A stretch of 24,847 nt of DNA from DATDDB01 sp036524005 (GCA_036524005.1 DATDDB010000016.1:1-24847), one strand, 5' to 3'. Shown: positions 7,423 through 14,869, counted from the first letter of the stretch. Notes: generated from the letters alone by a model not told the origin. Numbers and translations are program-made.

Positions 7423-7932
7423 GTGCAACAAGCAAACGAGCCCTGGGCGCAGGACAAGGATTTCAAGCGCTACACTTTGTGGTTTATCTACGCCTGCATC
7501 ATCTACAGCATCATCGGGTTTTCCTGGGGGGCATTGATGGGCGGTATCTCGGCCTTTCGCCACTATGTCGATACCGCACCGCATGGCCGCCTGATCCTGT
7601 TGGCGCATGGTCACATCAATTTGCTGGGCTGGGTGGAAATGGCCATCTTCGGTGCCCTGTATTTCGTCGTACCGCGCCTGGTGCGCCGTCCGATCTACAG
7701 CATGAAACTGGTCAAGGTGCATTTCTGGATGCACAACTTCGGCTTGCTCGGCATGGTGGTGTTTTTCTGCGTGGCGGGAACGATCGGCGGTTACGACATA
7801 AGCGATGATGCGGCCAAACTGGTCAACCACCTGATGGCATTTGTCGGCATATTCGGCACCCTGGTGCTGACCGCGAACATCATTTGGGGATATAACCTGT
7901 TCCGCACCAGCATGGGTTGGGATAAGCAATGA
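7423..7932 (+). CDS. Half-length CcoN-like (heme-copper subunit I-like) membrane protein
   Basis: 169 residues from GTG at 7423, with AGGAG at 7411-7415. There are four hydrophobic segments. The core LLAHGHINLLGWVEMAIFGALY (written here only to locate it; His62 and His64) matches the helix of CcoN that carries the heme b3 and low-spin heme b histidines, and KVHFW (H100) matches the following helix. The CuB-ligand helices of a full subunit I are absent, so it cannot by itself be an oxidase. It may bind one heme b or act as an accessory or assembly subunit. It overlaps the thioredoxin-like gene by four bases (ATGA), so the two are translationally coupled. A second half-length protein is encoded at 22999-23520. 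Confidence 0.72.
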   Translation: MQQANEPWAQDKDFKRYTLWFIYACIIYSIIGFSWGALMGGISAFRHYVDTAPHGRLILLAHGHINLLGWVEMAIFGALYFVVPRLVRRPIYSMKLVKVHFWMHNFGLLGMVVFFCVAGTIGGYDISDDAAKLVNHLMAFVGIFGTLVLTANIIWGYNLFRTSMGWDKQ

Positions 7933-8447
7933 ATCTTTCGTTGCGCCTGATATTGGCGGGTTTGTTGGCCTTATTCCTGTCCGCCTGCGATGAAAATCTG
8001 GCAGGCGGCCTGAAGAAGGGCGAGGCCGCGCCGCGCTTGCCGACCAAGACGCTGGCGGATGTCGGGGGCGATATGAGCAAGATCACCACCTACCGCCAGC
8101 CTGACCCGCGCATGTACCAATATTCGCTGGACAAGGCTCTGGCGCTGGGCAAGCCCATCGTGCTGGAGTTCGCCACGCCAGGGCATTGCACGGTGTGCGA
8201 CGGCCAGCTGCAGCGCCTCAAGGCGCTGATGGATAAATATCAGGGGCAAGTGCTGTTTGTCCACATGGACCAATACGAAAATCCCGAGGCATTTATTGCA
8301 TACAACGTAAAGGGCGACCCGTGGACCTTCATCATCGACGCCAAGGGCATCGTTCAGTTTCAGCGGCCAGGGAGCATGCTTTACGGTGAATTTGAAATGG
8401 CAATCCAGGATGTGCTGAAGACTAAGACGGGAAATACGGCGGGCTAA
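7929..8447 (+). CDS. Thioredoxin-fold lipoprotein
   Basis: 172 residues. Lipoprotein signal peptide with lipobox LSAC (C20); Asp directly after the cysteine would favour inner-membrane retention by the E. coli rule. A thioredoxin-like domain follows: a GKPIVLEFATPGHC strand-turn, redox motif CTVC (C87, C90), and the cis-Pro region GDPWTF (P131), then FIIDAKG. It probably reduces disulfides or handles copper/apocytochrome thiols in the periplasm, as TlpA/CcmG-like proteins do. Its coupling to the half-length CcoN-like gene and closeness to cytochrome genes support a maturation role. Substrate unknown. Confidence 0.78.
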   Translation: MNLSLRLILAGLLALFLSACDENLAGGLKKGEAAPRLPTKTLADVGGDMSKITTYRQPDPRMYQYSLDKALALGKPIVLEFATPGHCTVCDGQLQRLKALMDKYQGQVLFVHMDQYENPEAFIAYNVKGDPWTFIIDAKGIVQFQRPGSMLYGEFEMAIQDVLKTKTGNTAG

Positions 8448-8449
8448 GC

Positions 8450-8899
8450 ATGGAAACGATGCGAATTGAGCTGATACAGGACAAGAAGGGGATGGTGTGG
8501 GATCTGCTGCTGTATGTTCCCACCGTTACAGCGTTATTAGGCCTGTCGGCAAATTTCTGGTACCAGGACAAAGTCAATCTGTGCTATTTGCTGCTGTTTC
8601 TCGGCTGCTATTTCCTGATCGCCGGGGCCAACCGCATATTGAAGACGCGGCTGATGGTGTGGCCCTCTGCGCCCATCATGATCGAGGTCGACAAGGACAA
8701 GGTCGGTTTTGCGCTGCGCAACGGCACGCGCCTTGAAATATTGAAAGAGCTGCGCTACTACCCGGACTATTCGGGTAAAACCTTCGGATTGTCGGGCATG
8801 GACGGCACCGGGAAACGGCTGCAATTTGTGTTTCACAAGGGGCAGTTTGCCGACGACAAGCTGTATCTGGCGGCGCAGAAAGCGTTGCGCGACCGCTGA
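8450..8899 (+). CDS. Membrane protein, unknown function
   Basis: 149 residues; ATG at 8450 is two bases after the previous stop, and a second in-frame ATG at 8459 is an alternative. A short polar N-terminus is followed by two hydrophobic helices (about 18-34 and 42-62) and then a soluble beta-rich domain (about 75-149: IMIEVDKDKVGFALRNG and similar alternating strands). The pattern resembles PH-like membrane proteins, but I cannot name a family. It is the last gene of the plus-strand block and converges on the minus-strand pair 8950-10691. Confidence 0.6.
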   Translation: METMRIELIQDKKGMVWDLLLYVPTVTALLGLSANFWYQDKVNLCYLLLFLGCYFLIAGANRILKTRLMVWPSAPIMIEVDKDKVGFALRNGTRLEILKELRYYPDYSGKTFGLSGMDGTGKRLQFVFHKGQFADDKLYLAAQKALRDR

Positions 8900-8949
8900 A
8901 AACGACAGCGTCCGGCTTACTGCACGGTACGCAGAGTTTCTTGCCCAAA

Positions 8950-9177
8950 CTAGCTGTTCGTGCCGCTTCCTGCGGAGTTTTTCCTGCGCTTGATCACATC
9001 CCGTGCCATGAAGCCCATGACGATCAAATCAATCGCGCAGATCACCACGTACAGCATATATTCGGTCTCCTGGCTTACCAGGCCGCCAACCATGGCGTGG
9101 ACGAAAAAGCACATGATGAACAGCGAGCTGATCGCCACGACCAGGTATACCGGAAGTTCTTTTATCAGCTGATTCAT
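8950..9177 (-). CDS. 75-aa two-helix membrane protein, unknown function
   Basis: MNQLIKELPVYLVVAISSLF begins a protein with two transmembrane helices (about 8-33 and 40-58) and a basic tail RDVIKRRKN. Its ATG overlaps the TGA of the upstream 505-aa gene (ATGA at 9177-9174), so the two are translationally coupled and likely act together. No family recognised. Confidence 0.65.
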   Translation of the reverse strand: MNQLIKELPVYLVVAISSLFIMCFFVHAMVGGLVSQETEYMLYVVICAIDLIVMGFMARDVIKRRKNSAGSGTNS

Positions 9178-10691
9178 AATGAATTCTTTCCATCGGTTTT
9201 GGGGGTGTCTGCTTTGGGTGCGGGCTCATCCTTGACGTGGAGAATTACCCCGCCGGGTTGAAGCGAGGCAGTCTCGACTATGCCGCCCAGCAGGGCAAGG
9301 TTGCGCGCCAGATCAACATTGGCCGTCTGCCTGGGGTCAAGCAGCAAATAGGTCACGCCGCGCAATTTGGCGAGTTGCGTCTGGGGGTCAGGTTGGCCTT
9401 GAGCATCGCGCGCAACGGGCGGAAGCGGGAGGGTGTTGCATTTGCATGCGAGCATGGTGCGCCCGGGCCATTCGCTTGCCACGATGAGCATAGGCCGCTT
9501 CTTGTCGCCCTCTTCAGCATCGCGGGCCGCGCGATCGTTCTCGGCCGCTATAGCCAGGGTTTTGATCAACTGATCCTGGGCCGACAGGGTTCCGCTGCGC
9601 CCGAGTTCATGGTAAGCCTTGTCGCCTTGCATGAAAACCGTGGCGAAAATGAAGACGATCAGCAACACCCAGCCGCGCTGCTTGAAGAAACCGCTGCCGG
9701 GCGCAGCCTGTTCGGAGCGCAGCAGGATGGGAAGGCCGAAGTACAGGAAAATGCACAAGGCAATCATCGCCCATGCCTGATCACCGACCGCTGCGCCGAT
9801 CAGCGAACCGATCAGCAGGGTGCGCCCGGTCAGATCCGCAATAATTTCCCGGCGCTTGATGAAAATAATGGCAACGGTCAGCGCCAAAACCAATCCACCC
9901 GGCACCCAAAGCATGGCAGTTTGCGCATCGTCAGGAAGTGAGCCGGTAAAAATGGAACCCAGGCTTTTGACGGGATTCTGGAACCAGGTCAGATCGTTCC
10001 ACAAGACCCGCAACGAGAACAGAAATTTGGGGACCATGAAAAAAAGAACGGCAAAAACGATGCCGCCCAAAAAATACCGTTGATACTTGGGCGCTAAAGG
10101 GCCGGAGCGCAGAGAGAATATAAGGGCAAGCGGATAAGCCAGGCCCGCAGGGTGCAAACTCACGCTGAATGCGCAGAGCAACAGTTGAGTGAAAAACCAG
10201 CCATTGAATGGCCGCGGGTTGGCGCGGAATTGCACGTCCGCCAAGGCGCCCAGCGCGAATGCTGCCAGCAGCATGATGCCGGGCGAAAGCGTGTCGATTT
10301 GCTCGATCGCCAGAGGGGAGATCAGCAACAAGCCGGTCGGGAGCAATGCCGCCTCAAGACCGGAAGTGCGATTTCTCCAGCCAAACAGCAGCCAAGCAGC
10401 GACAGCCAGCAGCAAAACGGCCAATATTTTGGCCGCGAAAACATTGCCAGTCCACAGATAACCGATGGGAACATAGAGCAGGGTCCGCAAGTCAGGCATC
10501 CCGGTATGAAAAATCGAACTTGCAACCTGATCGGCCATGGACCAGCTGATTAGCAGCGCCCTTGCCGCTCCTTCATCCAGACCATAAACATCATGCCGCA
10601 GTAAAAGGACGGTAATGACGCCCCACAGCATTAGGGCAAAATAGCCCTGCTGGTGGCCGGTAAAATTGAAGCGCGAATGTCCGTTATTCAT
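9174..10691 (-). CDS. Polytopic GT-C-like membrane protein, putative glycosyltransferase
   Basis: 505 residues. About ten hydrophobic segments occupy residues 15-360, and a soluble C-terminal domain follows (about 370-505), ending in a Lys/Asp/Pro-rich tail. The first extracytoplasmic loop contains GLDEGAA (about residues 37-43), placed like the acidic loop of GT-C glycosyltransferases, and the overall topology matches that group. No closer family can be named. It is coupled to the 75-aa membrane protein downstream. Transcription is opposite to the flanking respiratory genes, so it need not be part of the oxidase system. No good ribosome site is seen before the ATG at 10691. Confidence 0.6.
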   Translation of the reverse strand: MNNGHSRFNFTGHQQGYFALMLWGVITVLLLRHDVYGLDEGAARALLISWSMADQVASSIFHTGMPDLRTLLYVPIGYLWTGNVFAAKILAVLLLAVAAWLLFGWRNRTSGLEAALLPTGLLLISPLAIEQIDTLSPGIMLLAAFALGALADVQFRANPRPFNGWFFTQLLLCAFSVSLHPAGLAYPLALIFSLRSGPLAPKYQRYFLGGIVFAVLFFMVPKFLFSLRVLWNDLTWFQNPVKSLGSIFTGSLPDDAQTAMLWVPGGLVLALTVAIIFIKRREIIADLTGRTLLIGSLIGAAVGDQAWAMIALCIFLYFGLPILLRSEQAAPGSGFFKQRGWVLLIVFIFATVFMQGDKAYHELGRSGTLSAQDQLIKTLAIAAENDRAARDAEEGDKKRPMLIVASEWPGRTMLACKCNTLPLPPVARDAQGQPDPQTQLAKLRGVTYLLLDPRQTANVDLARNLALLGGIVETASLQPGGVILHVKDEPAPKADTPKTDGKNSL

Positions 10692-10847
10692 AGTAAAGAA
10701 ACCTGGCAGCCAAAATTAATTGAAATTGCCGGACAGCTGGAACCGCGCAACAGGGATTTCGCTGTACAGGGCAATTTGTGACATAAACCTGAGAATTATA
10801 TCTTTTTTCCGGCGCGCAAAGCGATGACCTTAACGCCATGATATGGA

Positions 10848-10871
10848 GCGGTTTTCGCGCACCAAAACCGC
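10848..10871. promoter_or_regulatory. Palindrome upstream of the oxidase promoter
   Basis: GCGGTTTT (10848-10855), eight-base spacer, AAAACCGC (10864-10871). It ends 46 bases before the -35 box of the oxidase promoter, a plausible place for an activator site. It does not match the FNR/Anr box (TTGAT-N4-ATCAA). Confidence 0.4.
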
Positions 10872-10917
10872 CTGTTTGACTCGGGTATTATTAATGAAGT
10901 TCGACCCAGATTTGTTC

Positions 10918-10947
10918 TTGACAATGCTCTGCACGGAGTCATATGAT
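10918..10947 (+). promoter_or_regulatory. Strong sigma70 promoter of the oxidase block
   Basis: A consensus -35 box TTGACA (10918-10923) and a -10 box TATGAT (10942-10947) are separated by 18 bases. Transcription would start near 10954 and give a leader of about 170 bases before the 92-aa gene. Confidence 0.75.
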
Positions 10948-11121
10948 AACGCGGGTTTAGCTTAGGGTTTGCCACGGCGCATAAAAGCATCAGGGCCGGC
11001 CAAGATGTTCGCTACAGGGATTGAAGAATTAAAGGGCCTTGAAAAAAGCGCTTTATAAATTGTAGTTGCGGTTTCCAGTTTTAAGTCATTTAAATCTTTG
11101 GTTAAAAACGGAGGGGGAGAA

Positions 11122-11400
11122 ATGCAGAAAAAGTCATTTGCATCGAAAGCAATCTGGGTGTCTATCATCGGCGGCCTGCTGACAGGCATGGGCAATGGCA
11201 GCGTGTTTGGTGCTGCGGTAATGTGCCTGGTTGGTCGTGGCAGCTTCGAAGACTGGGGTGGTTGGGGTATGACGGCATACAATCCGACCACATTTACTGG
11301 CTTCATCGACATGGCCATGATTGTTTTCGGCATCGCCTACATTTTCATCGTCATGGCGGGTCTGAAGGCGCATGAAAAGTCTGAAAACGCCGGCGCCTAA
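11122..11400 (+). CDS. 92-aa two-helix membrane protein of the oxidase block
   Basis: ATG at 11122 follows a strong purine-rich site GGAGGGGGAGA (11110-11119); an upstream TTG in the same frame is rejected because it precedes this site. Helix 1 is about residues 11-38 and contains GGLLTGMGNG; helix 2 is about 60-81. Between them lies a polar loop with DWGGWGMTAYNP. The C-terminus is short and charged. No family recognised. As first gene after the strong promoter and just before the 30-aa peptide and ccoN, it is a candidate accessory subunit. Confidence 0.75.
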   Translation: MQKKSFASKAIWVSIIGGLLTGMGNGSVFGAAVMCLVGRGSFEDWGGWGMTAYNPTTFTGFIDMAMIVFGIAYIFIVMAGLKAHEKSENAGA

Positions 11401-11443
11401 ACATTAGTTTGGCTTTCTGAAAAATTTAGTTAAGGAGGGGTTT

Positions 11444-11536
11444 ATGGCAACTATCGCTGGATTGCTTGGGGTGTTGTTGGCGTTTTCGAGCATGGTGCTT
11501 TCGGTTTACGTGCTGATGCCAAAGAAGAAAAAATAG
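11444..11536 (+). CDS. 30-aa single-helix membrane micro-protein
   Basis: ATG at 11444 is preceded by AAGGAGGGG (11432-11440), one of the strongest ribosome sites in the window; the stop is TAG at 11534. The peptide is one helix (MATIAGLLGVLLAF onward) ending in MPKKKK, which fixes the C-terminus in the cytoplasm. Placed 68 bases before ccoN. By size and place it could be a small structural subunit of the oxidase, as CcoQ or CcoM/H-like peptides are; this is inference. Confidence 0.7.
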   Translation: MATIAGLLGVLLAFSSMVLSVYVLMPKKKK

Positions 11537-11604
11537 GCCCTGGCGGGTCGTAAATTTAAGGTAATTTCATTTAGCCTGTTCAGGGTTTAAAGAGGAGATT
11601 CGGA

Positions 11605-13011
11605 ATGTTCAAGTATTTATTTGCAAAAAACGAGGATATCCCGTCGGGTTCGGCGGCGGTATTCTTCGGTTTTTCTTCAATTCTGTGGTTTGTGGTAGGA
11701 ACCGGCCTGGGCTCGTTCAACGCAGCCAAGCTGGCATTTCCTGATTTTGTAACGGGAAATGAGTGGTTCGCCTTCGGCCATATGCGCCAAGTGCACGTGC
11801 TGGCCGTGATTCTCGGCTGGATCTCGATGGCGTTCGCCATGGCCATGATGTACATCACCCCTGTCCTGGGCAACACCAGGCTGTGGTCTGAAAAGCTGGG
11901 CCTGTGGAACTGCCTGCTGTGGAACATCGGCCTGTCGCTGGGTCTGACACTGCTGTGGGCTGGTATCGGCTCCGGACGTGAATACTCCGACTTCATCTGG
12001 CCGATCGACCTGTATGTTGCCGTGTTCATCGCTCTGCCGCTGGCCATCAACGTCTGGATGACCATCCTGAAGCGTCGCGTGCAGGGTATCTACACCACCA
12101 ACTGGTTCTTCGGTGCTGGCGTGTTCATGGTTATCATCGTTTACCTGACCGGTAACCTGCCTGAGCTGTTCCACCTGACCGGCCTGTCCGAAGCCTACCT
12201 GACATGGTGGTTTGCGCATAACGTGCTGGGCCTGTGGATTACTCCCGTGGCTGCCGCTATCGCCTACTTCACCATTCCTAAGGTGACTGGCAATCCGCTG
12301 TATTCCCACCGTATCGGCCACCTGCATTTCTGGTCGGTTGTGGTGTTCTACTCCACTCCTGCTGCGCACCATCTGATGTCTGCTCCGCTGCCTGAGTGGC
12401 TCAAGTCCTTCGCATCCGTGGAAGGCGTGCTGATTCTGGTTCCCGCGATCGCGTTCGTGTCCAACATCCTGCTGACCATGCAAGGCAAATGGTACATGTT
12501 CGTTGAGAGCCTGGAAGTGCGCTTTACCATCACTGGCGTGCTGATGGCCATCCCCCTGAACATGCAGGGCGGCTTCCAGCAAACCCGTGCGATTAACTGG
12601 TACATCCACGGTACGGGCTGGATTGTGGCGCACGCTCACCTGGCGCTGCTTGGCTTCTCCACCTTCCTGGAAGGCGCTGCGGTTTATCTGGGCCTGCAAA
12701 GCCTGATGAAGCGCAAGCTGTACTCGCTGACACTGGGCAACATGCACTTCTGGCTGTTGCTGATCGGTTTCTCCATTTACTGGATTTCCATGACCATCGC
12801 CGGTCTGATCCAGGGCGCAGGCAAGATCTACGAAGTGCCGTACATTGACGTCGTGATCGCCGAGCACCCCTACATGATCGCACGCTGGCTGGGCGGCACG
12901 ATGGTGTTCATCTCGAACATCATCTGGCTGTACAACATGTGGATGACCGCACGCGTGGGTACCGTGATCCCCGCAGGCCGCATGCCGCATGAACTGGCTT
13001 ATGAGCGCTAA
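11605..13011 (+). CDS. ccoN: Divergent cbb3-type (C-family) heme-copper oxidase subunit I
   Basis: 468 residues, about twelve transmembrane helices, the usual CcoN length. Visible ligands by comparison with CcoN: H64 (RQVHV) and H345 for low-spin heme b; H343 (AHAH) for heme b3; H205 (WWFAHN), H255 and H256 (AAHH) for CuB; Y249 six residues before the HH pair at the position of the cross-linked active-site tyrosine. REYSDFIWPIDL (125-136) and NWFFGA are also CcoN-like. The tyrosine argues for O2 rather than NO reduction. Unusual: the conserved glutamate of the TFEG motif is Gln321 (NMQGG). The start has AGAGGAGA upstream. The next gene is CcoO-like at 26 bases. Codon use strongly favours CTG for Leu, consistent with high expression. 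Confidence 0.9.
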   Translation: MFKYLFAKNEDIPSGSAAVFFGFSSILWFVVGTGLGSFNAAKLAFPDFVTGNEWFAFGHMRQVHVLAVILGWISMAFAMAMMYITPVLGNTRLWSEKLGLWNCLLWNIGLSLGLTLLWAGIGSGREYSDFIWPIDLYVAVFIALPLAINVWMTILKRRVQGIYTTNWFFGAGVFMVIIVYLTGNLPELFHLTGLSEAYLTWWFAHNVLGLWITPVAAAIAYFTIPKVTGNPLYSHRIGHLHFWSVVVFYSTPAAHHLMSAPLPEWLKSFASVEGVLILVPAIAFVSNILLTMQGKWYMFVESLEVRFTITGVLMAIPLNMQGGFQQTRAINWYIHGTGWIVAHAHLALLGFSTFLEGAAVYLGLQSLMKRKLYSLTLGNMHFWLLLIGFSIYWISMTIAGLIQGAGKIYEVPYIDVVIAEHPYMIARWLGGTMVFISNIIWLYNMWMTARVGTVIPAGRMPHELAYER

Positions 13012-13037
13012 TCCGACGGCGAAATGGGAGAATAAAT

Positions 13038-13979
13038 ATGAACTTTAGAGAGTATAAAATTGGCGCCCGGATGTTTGGCTTCTGCCTGGGCGGCTCCATG
13101 TGCATCACACTGCTGATGCCTAGCTTTGACTTCCGCTCCGCGAATTCCACCGAAGTCGCCCTCGACAAGCAATTGTCGGCGGGCTGGGAAACGGGCTGGA
13201 ACGTGTATGACCCGCTGATGCTGGGTAAAAACAAGCCGCTCAAGGTGCTGCTCAAGGCTGATCCCAAGACAGGCGAGGCATTCAAGGAGGCAAAGTTTGC
13301 CTACGTCTACAACCCGGGCACACCGATGCCGAACGCGGCTGACCATCCGGGCAACCTGGGCGGCACCGTGGAGACGCTGAGCCGCGAAAAGGGTAAGATC
13401 ACCGAGTTCAACAAGGCCACCGGTGCGGTCTACCTGATCCAGAAGGATGGCGACAGCCTCTACGTCGAAAACGCCACTGCAACCAAGGGTTGGATGCCCT
13501 CCGACGTGATGGGCAAGGCAGCCGATGGCGACATCGAGCAGGTCGGCAAGGGCAAGACCATGTTCGTGCGCGAAGGTTGCTGGTGGTGTCATACCCTGCT
13601 GCCTGAAGAAACACAGGACTGGCAGGTGTTTGGTGCTCCTCCCTACCTGGGCGACTTCAACGGCGAATCCCCGACCGCATTCGGTTCGGACCGCAAGGCT
13701 CCCGACCTGTTGCACGTTGGTTCGCGCAACTCCTCCAAGGAATGGATGATGTTGCACTTCTTCAACCCCCGTCTGGTGCAGCCGCATTCCATCATGCCGC
13801 GCTTCGACTACATGTGGGGTGACAAGGATGCGAACGGACAGGCGATCGACTACAACAAGTGGCGTGCCGAGTACAATGAGTACCATGAAGGCAAGCGTGC
13901 CAATCCGCCGGAAGTCCCCGCTTATGCGAAGGACAGCGAAATCCGCTCGCTGATTGACTTCATGCTCAGCCTTAAATAA
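13038..13979 (+). CDS. ccoO: CcoO-like membrane-anchored monoheme cytochrome c with a large insertion
   Basis: 313 residues. One N-terminal anchor helix (about 12-30) is followed by a cytochrome domain with GCWWCH (C181, C184, H185), GESPTAFGSDRKAPDLLHVGSR (210-230) and NPRLVQPHSIMPRF with M253 as axial ligand. These match the CcoO order CYYCH ... GSKRTGPDLARVG ... NPR..PESNMP. In ordinary CcoO the heme motif is near residue 70; here about 110 extra residues (about 60-170) separate anchor and heme. There is also an extra segment around 260-295 before the final helix. It passes electrons to the heme b of subunit I. No CcoP gene is recognisable next to it. Confidence 0.87.
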   Translation: MNFREYKIGARMFGFCLGGSMCITLLMPSFDFRSANSTEVALDKQLSAGWETGWNVYDPLMLGKNKPLKVLLKADPKTGEAFKEAKFAYVYNPGTPMPNAADHPGNLGGTVETLSREKGKITEFNKATGAVYLIQKDGDSLYVENATATKGWMPSDVMGKAADGDIEQVGKGKTMFVREGCWWCHTLLPEETQDWQVFGAPPYLGDFNGESPTAFGSDRKAPDLLHVGSRNSSKEWMMLHFFNPRLVQPHSIMPRFDYMWGDKDANGQAIDYNKWRAEYNEYHEGKRANPPEVPAYAKDSEIRSLIDFMLSLK

Positions 13980-13994
13980 CAGGGGGATAAAGAA

Positions 13995-14630
13995 ATGACA
14001 TGGAATTTTGATGCTCCATTGGTCGGCTTGAGCGACAAGGCCAAATCCGACAAGGACTGCGTACTGTGGGAAGCCGAGGACCTGGGCGGCATGACTGAAG
14101 ACAACAACCGCGTGCCGGTGCCTATCGTCTGGCTGCTGTTGCTGACAGTGCTGACCGCCTTCGCGATCACCTTCCCGCTGTGGGGCCAGCGTCCTACTGC
14201 AGCGCTCTACGAAGACTACGTCAAGGCGGTGGATGATCCTGATGTCAAGGCAGCGGCCGATGACAAGGCCGCGATGGACAAGATCGTTGCCAAGTACAAG
14301 ACCGGCGAAAAGGTGGCTCTGCTTGAGCGCCATCCGCTGAGCATGGACGATCTGCGTATCATCAAGCCGAAGATCGAAGAGCTGCAAAAGCAAGGTGCGC
14401 ACATGGAAGACTACACCGTGGTCGGCCCGGAAGTCGTGCGCGCCAACTTTGAAGGTAACTATCGTGATCCAGCCACCAAGAAGGATCGTGAGTACCATCA
14501 GCCTTGGTGGGATTTCGGTTACACCATCGACGTGTTTTATGTGATCGCCTTCTTCCTGGGCGTGACCATCACCATCAAGCGTTTGCCGCCTTCCAGCTGG
14601 CAGCCGCGCCATGGTCATGAGCACAAATAA
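13995..14630 (+). CDS. Two-helix membrane protein of the oxidase block, possibly heme-less CcoP-like
   Basis: 211 residues with no CxxCH. The layout is: a polar N-terminus (1-40); helix 1 (about 41-60) ending in FPLWGQRP; a charged, mostly helical loop of about 95 residues; WWDFGY (170-175); helix 2 (about 176-194); a His-rich tail. The segment before helix 1 (TEDNNRVPVPIVW) recalls the NNPLPRWW lead-in of CcoP's anchor. The protein at 22208-22609 has the same order with FPFWGNRP but no long loop. Function unknown. Its place directly after CcoO, where CcoQ/CcoP genes usually sit, suggests an oxidase subunit. Confidence 0.68.
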   Translation: MTWNFDAPLVGLSDKAKSDKDCVLWEAEDLGGMTEDNNRVPVPIVWLLLLTVLTAFAITFPLWGQRPTAALYEDYVKAVDDPDVKAAADDKAAMDKIVAKYKTGEKVALLERHPLSMDDLRIIKPKIEELQKQGAHMEDYTVVGPEVVRANFEGNYRDPATKKDREYHQPWWDFGYTIDVFYVIAFFLGVTITIKRLPPSSWQPRHGHEHK

Positions 14631-14658
14631 GCGCTCGCATAATTAAAGGAGAGATTAC

Positions 14659-14793
14659 ATGATAGACCTCGATTACATGCCTTATGCAGTTGGTCTGGTG
14701 ATTGGCATCGCATTTGTGGCGCCGTTGTTCTACAGCTTCTTTGTGGACAACTACGACAAGCGTAGCCCGCAAATCAGGACCAACAAAGATTAA
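14659..14793 (+). CDS. 44-aa single-helix membrane micro-protein
   Basis: ATG at 14659 follows AAAGGAGAGA (14645-14654); stop TAA at 14791. It starts MIDLDYMPYAVG, has one helix (about 9-28), then a charged tail VDNYDKRSPQIRTNKD. It is the last gene before the terminator at 14823. The shape (short polar N-terminus, one helix, charged cytoplasmic tail) is that of CcoQ, but sequence proof is lacking. Confidence 0.7.
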   Translation: MIDLDYMPYAVGLVIGIAFVAPLFYSFFVDNYDKRSPQIRTNKD

Positions 14794-14822
14794 GCGGTAG
14801 TTTTCTGTTTAACGAAGCTTAG

Positions 14823-14855
14823 GGCAATGCCGCGACATGCGGCATTGCCTTTTTA
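14823..14855 (+). terminator. Strong rho-independent terminator of the ccoNO block
   Basis: GGCAATGCCGC (14823-14833), loop GACAT, GCGGCATTGCC (14839-14849), then a T-tract to 14854. The stem is a perfect 11 bp. It separates the ccoNO block from the next gene, which starts only 15 bases later, so the later genes need read-through or their own promoter. Confidence 0.92.
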
Positions 14856-14869
14856 TAGGGAAAGTTTTG

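Larger units (their letters stand above)
10692..11121. other. Divergent intergenic region with promoter and palindrome, no gene
   Basis: 430 bases between the minus-strand GT-C-like gene and the oxidase block. It is AT-richer than its surroundings. It contains a perfect 8-bp palindrome at 10848-10871 and a near-consensus promoter at 10918-10947, followed by about 170 bases of leader before the first plus-strand gene. I see no supported short gene within it. Confidence 0.7.

Noticed and set aside
11677..12990. Long open frame on the minus strand, 437 codons, opposite ccoN
   Set aside because: It mirrors the strongly biased codons of ccoN. It is rich in His, Gln and Asp with no recognisable domain and no ribosome site.
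11605..13011. Reading subunit I as a nitric oxide reductase (NorB)
   Set aside because: The active-site Tyr position (Y249, six residues before HH) and the CcoO-like partner match C-family oxygen reductases; NorB lacks that Tyr and pairs with NorC.
13008..14624. Long open frame on the minus strand, 538 codons, opposite ccoO and the next gene
   Set aside because: It spans two real plus-strand genes and their intergenic gap and its product has no coherent domain; it is an antisense artefact of GC-rich coding DNA.
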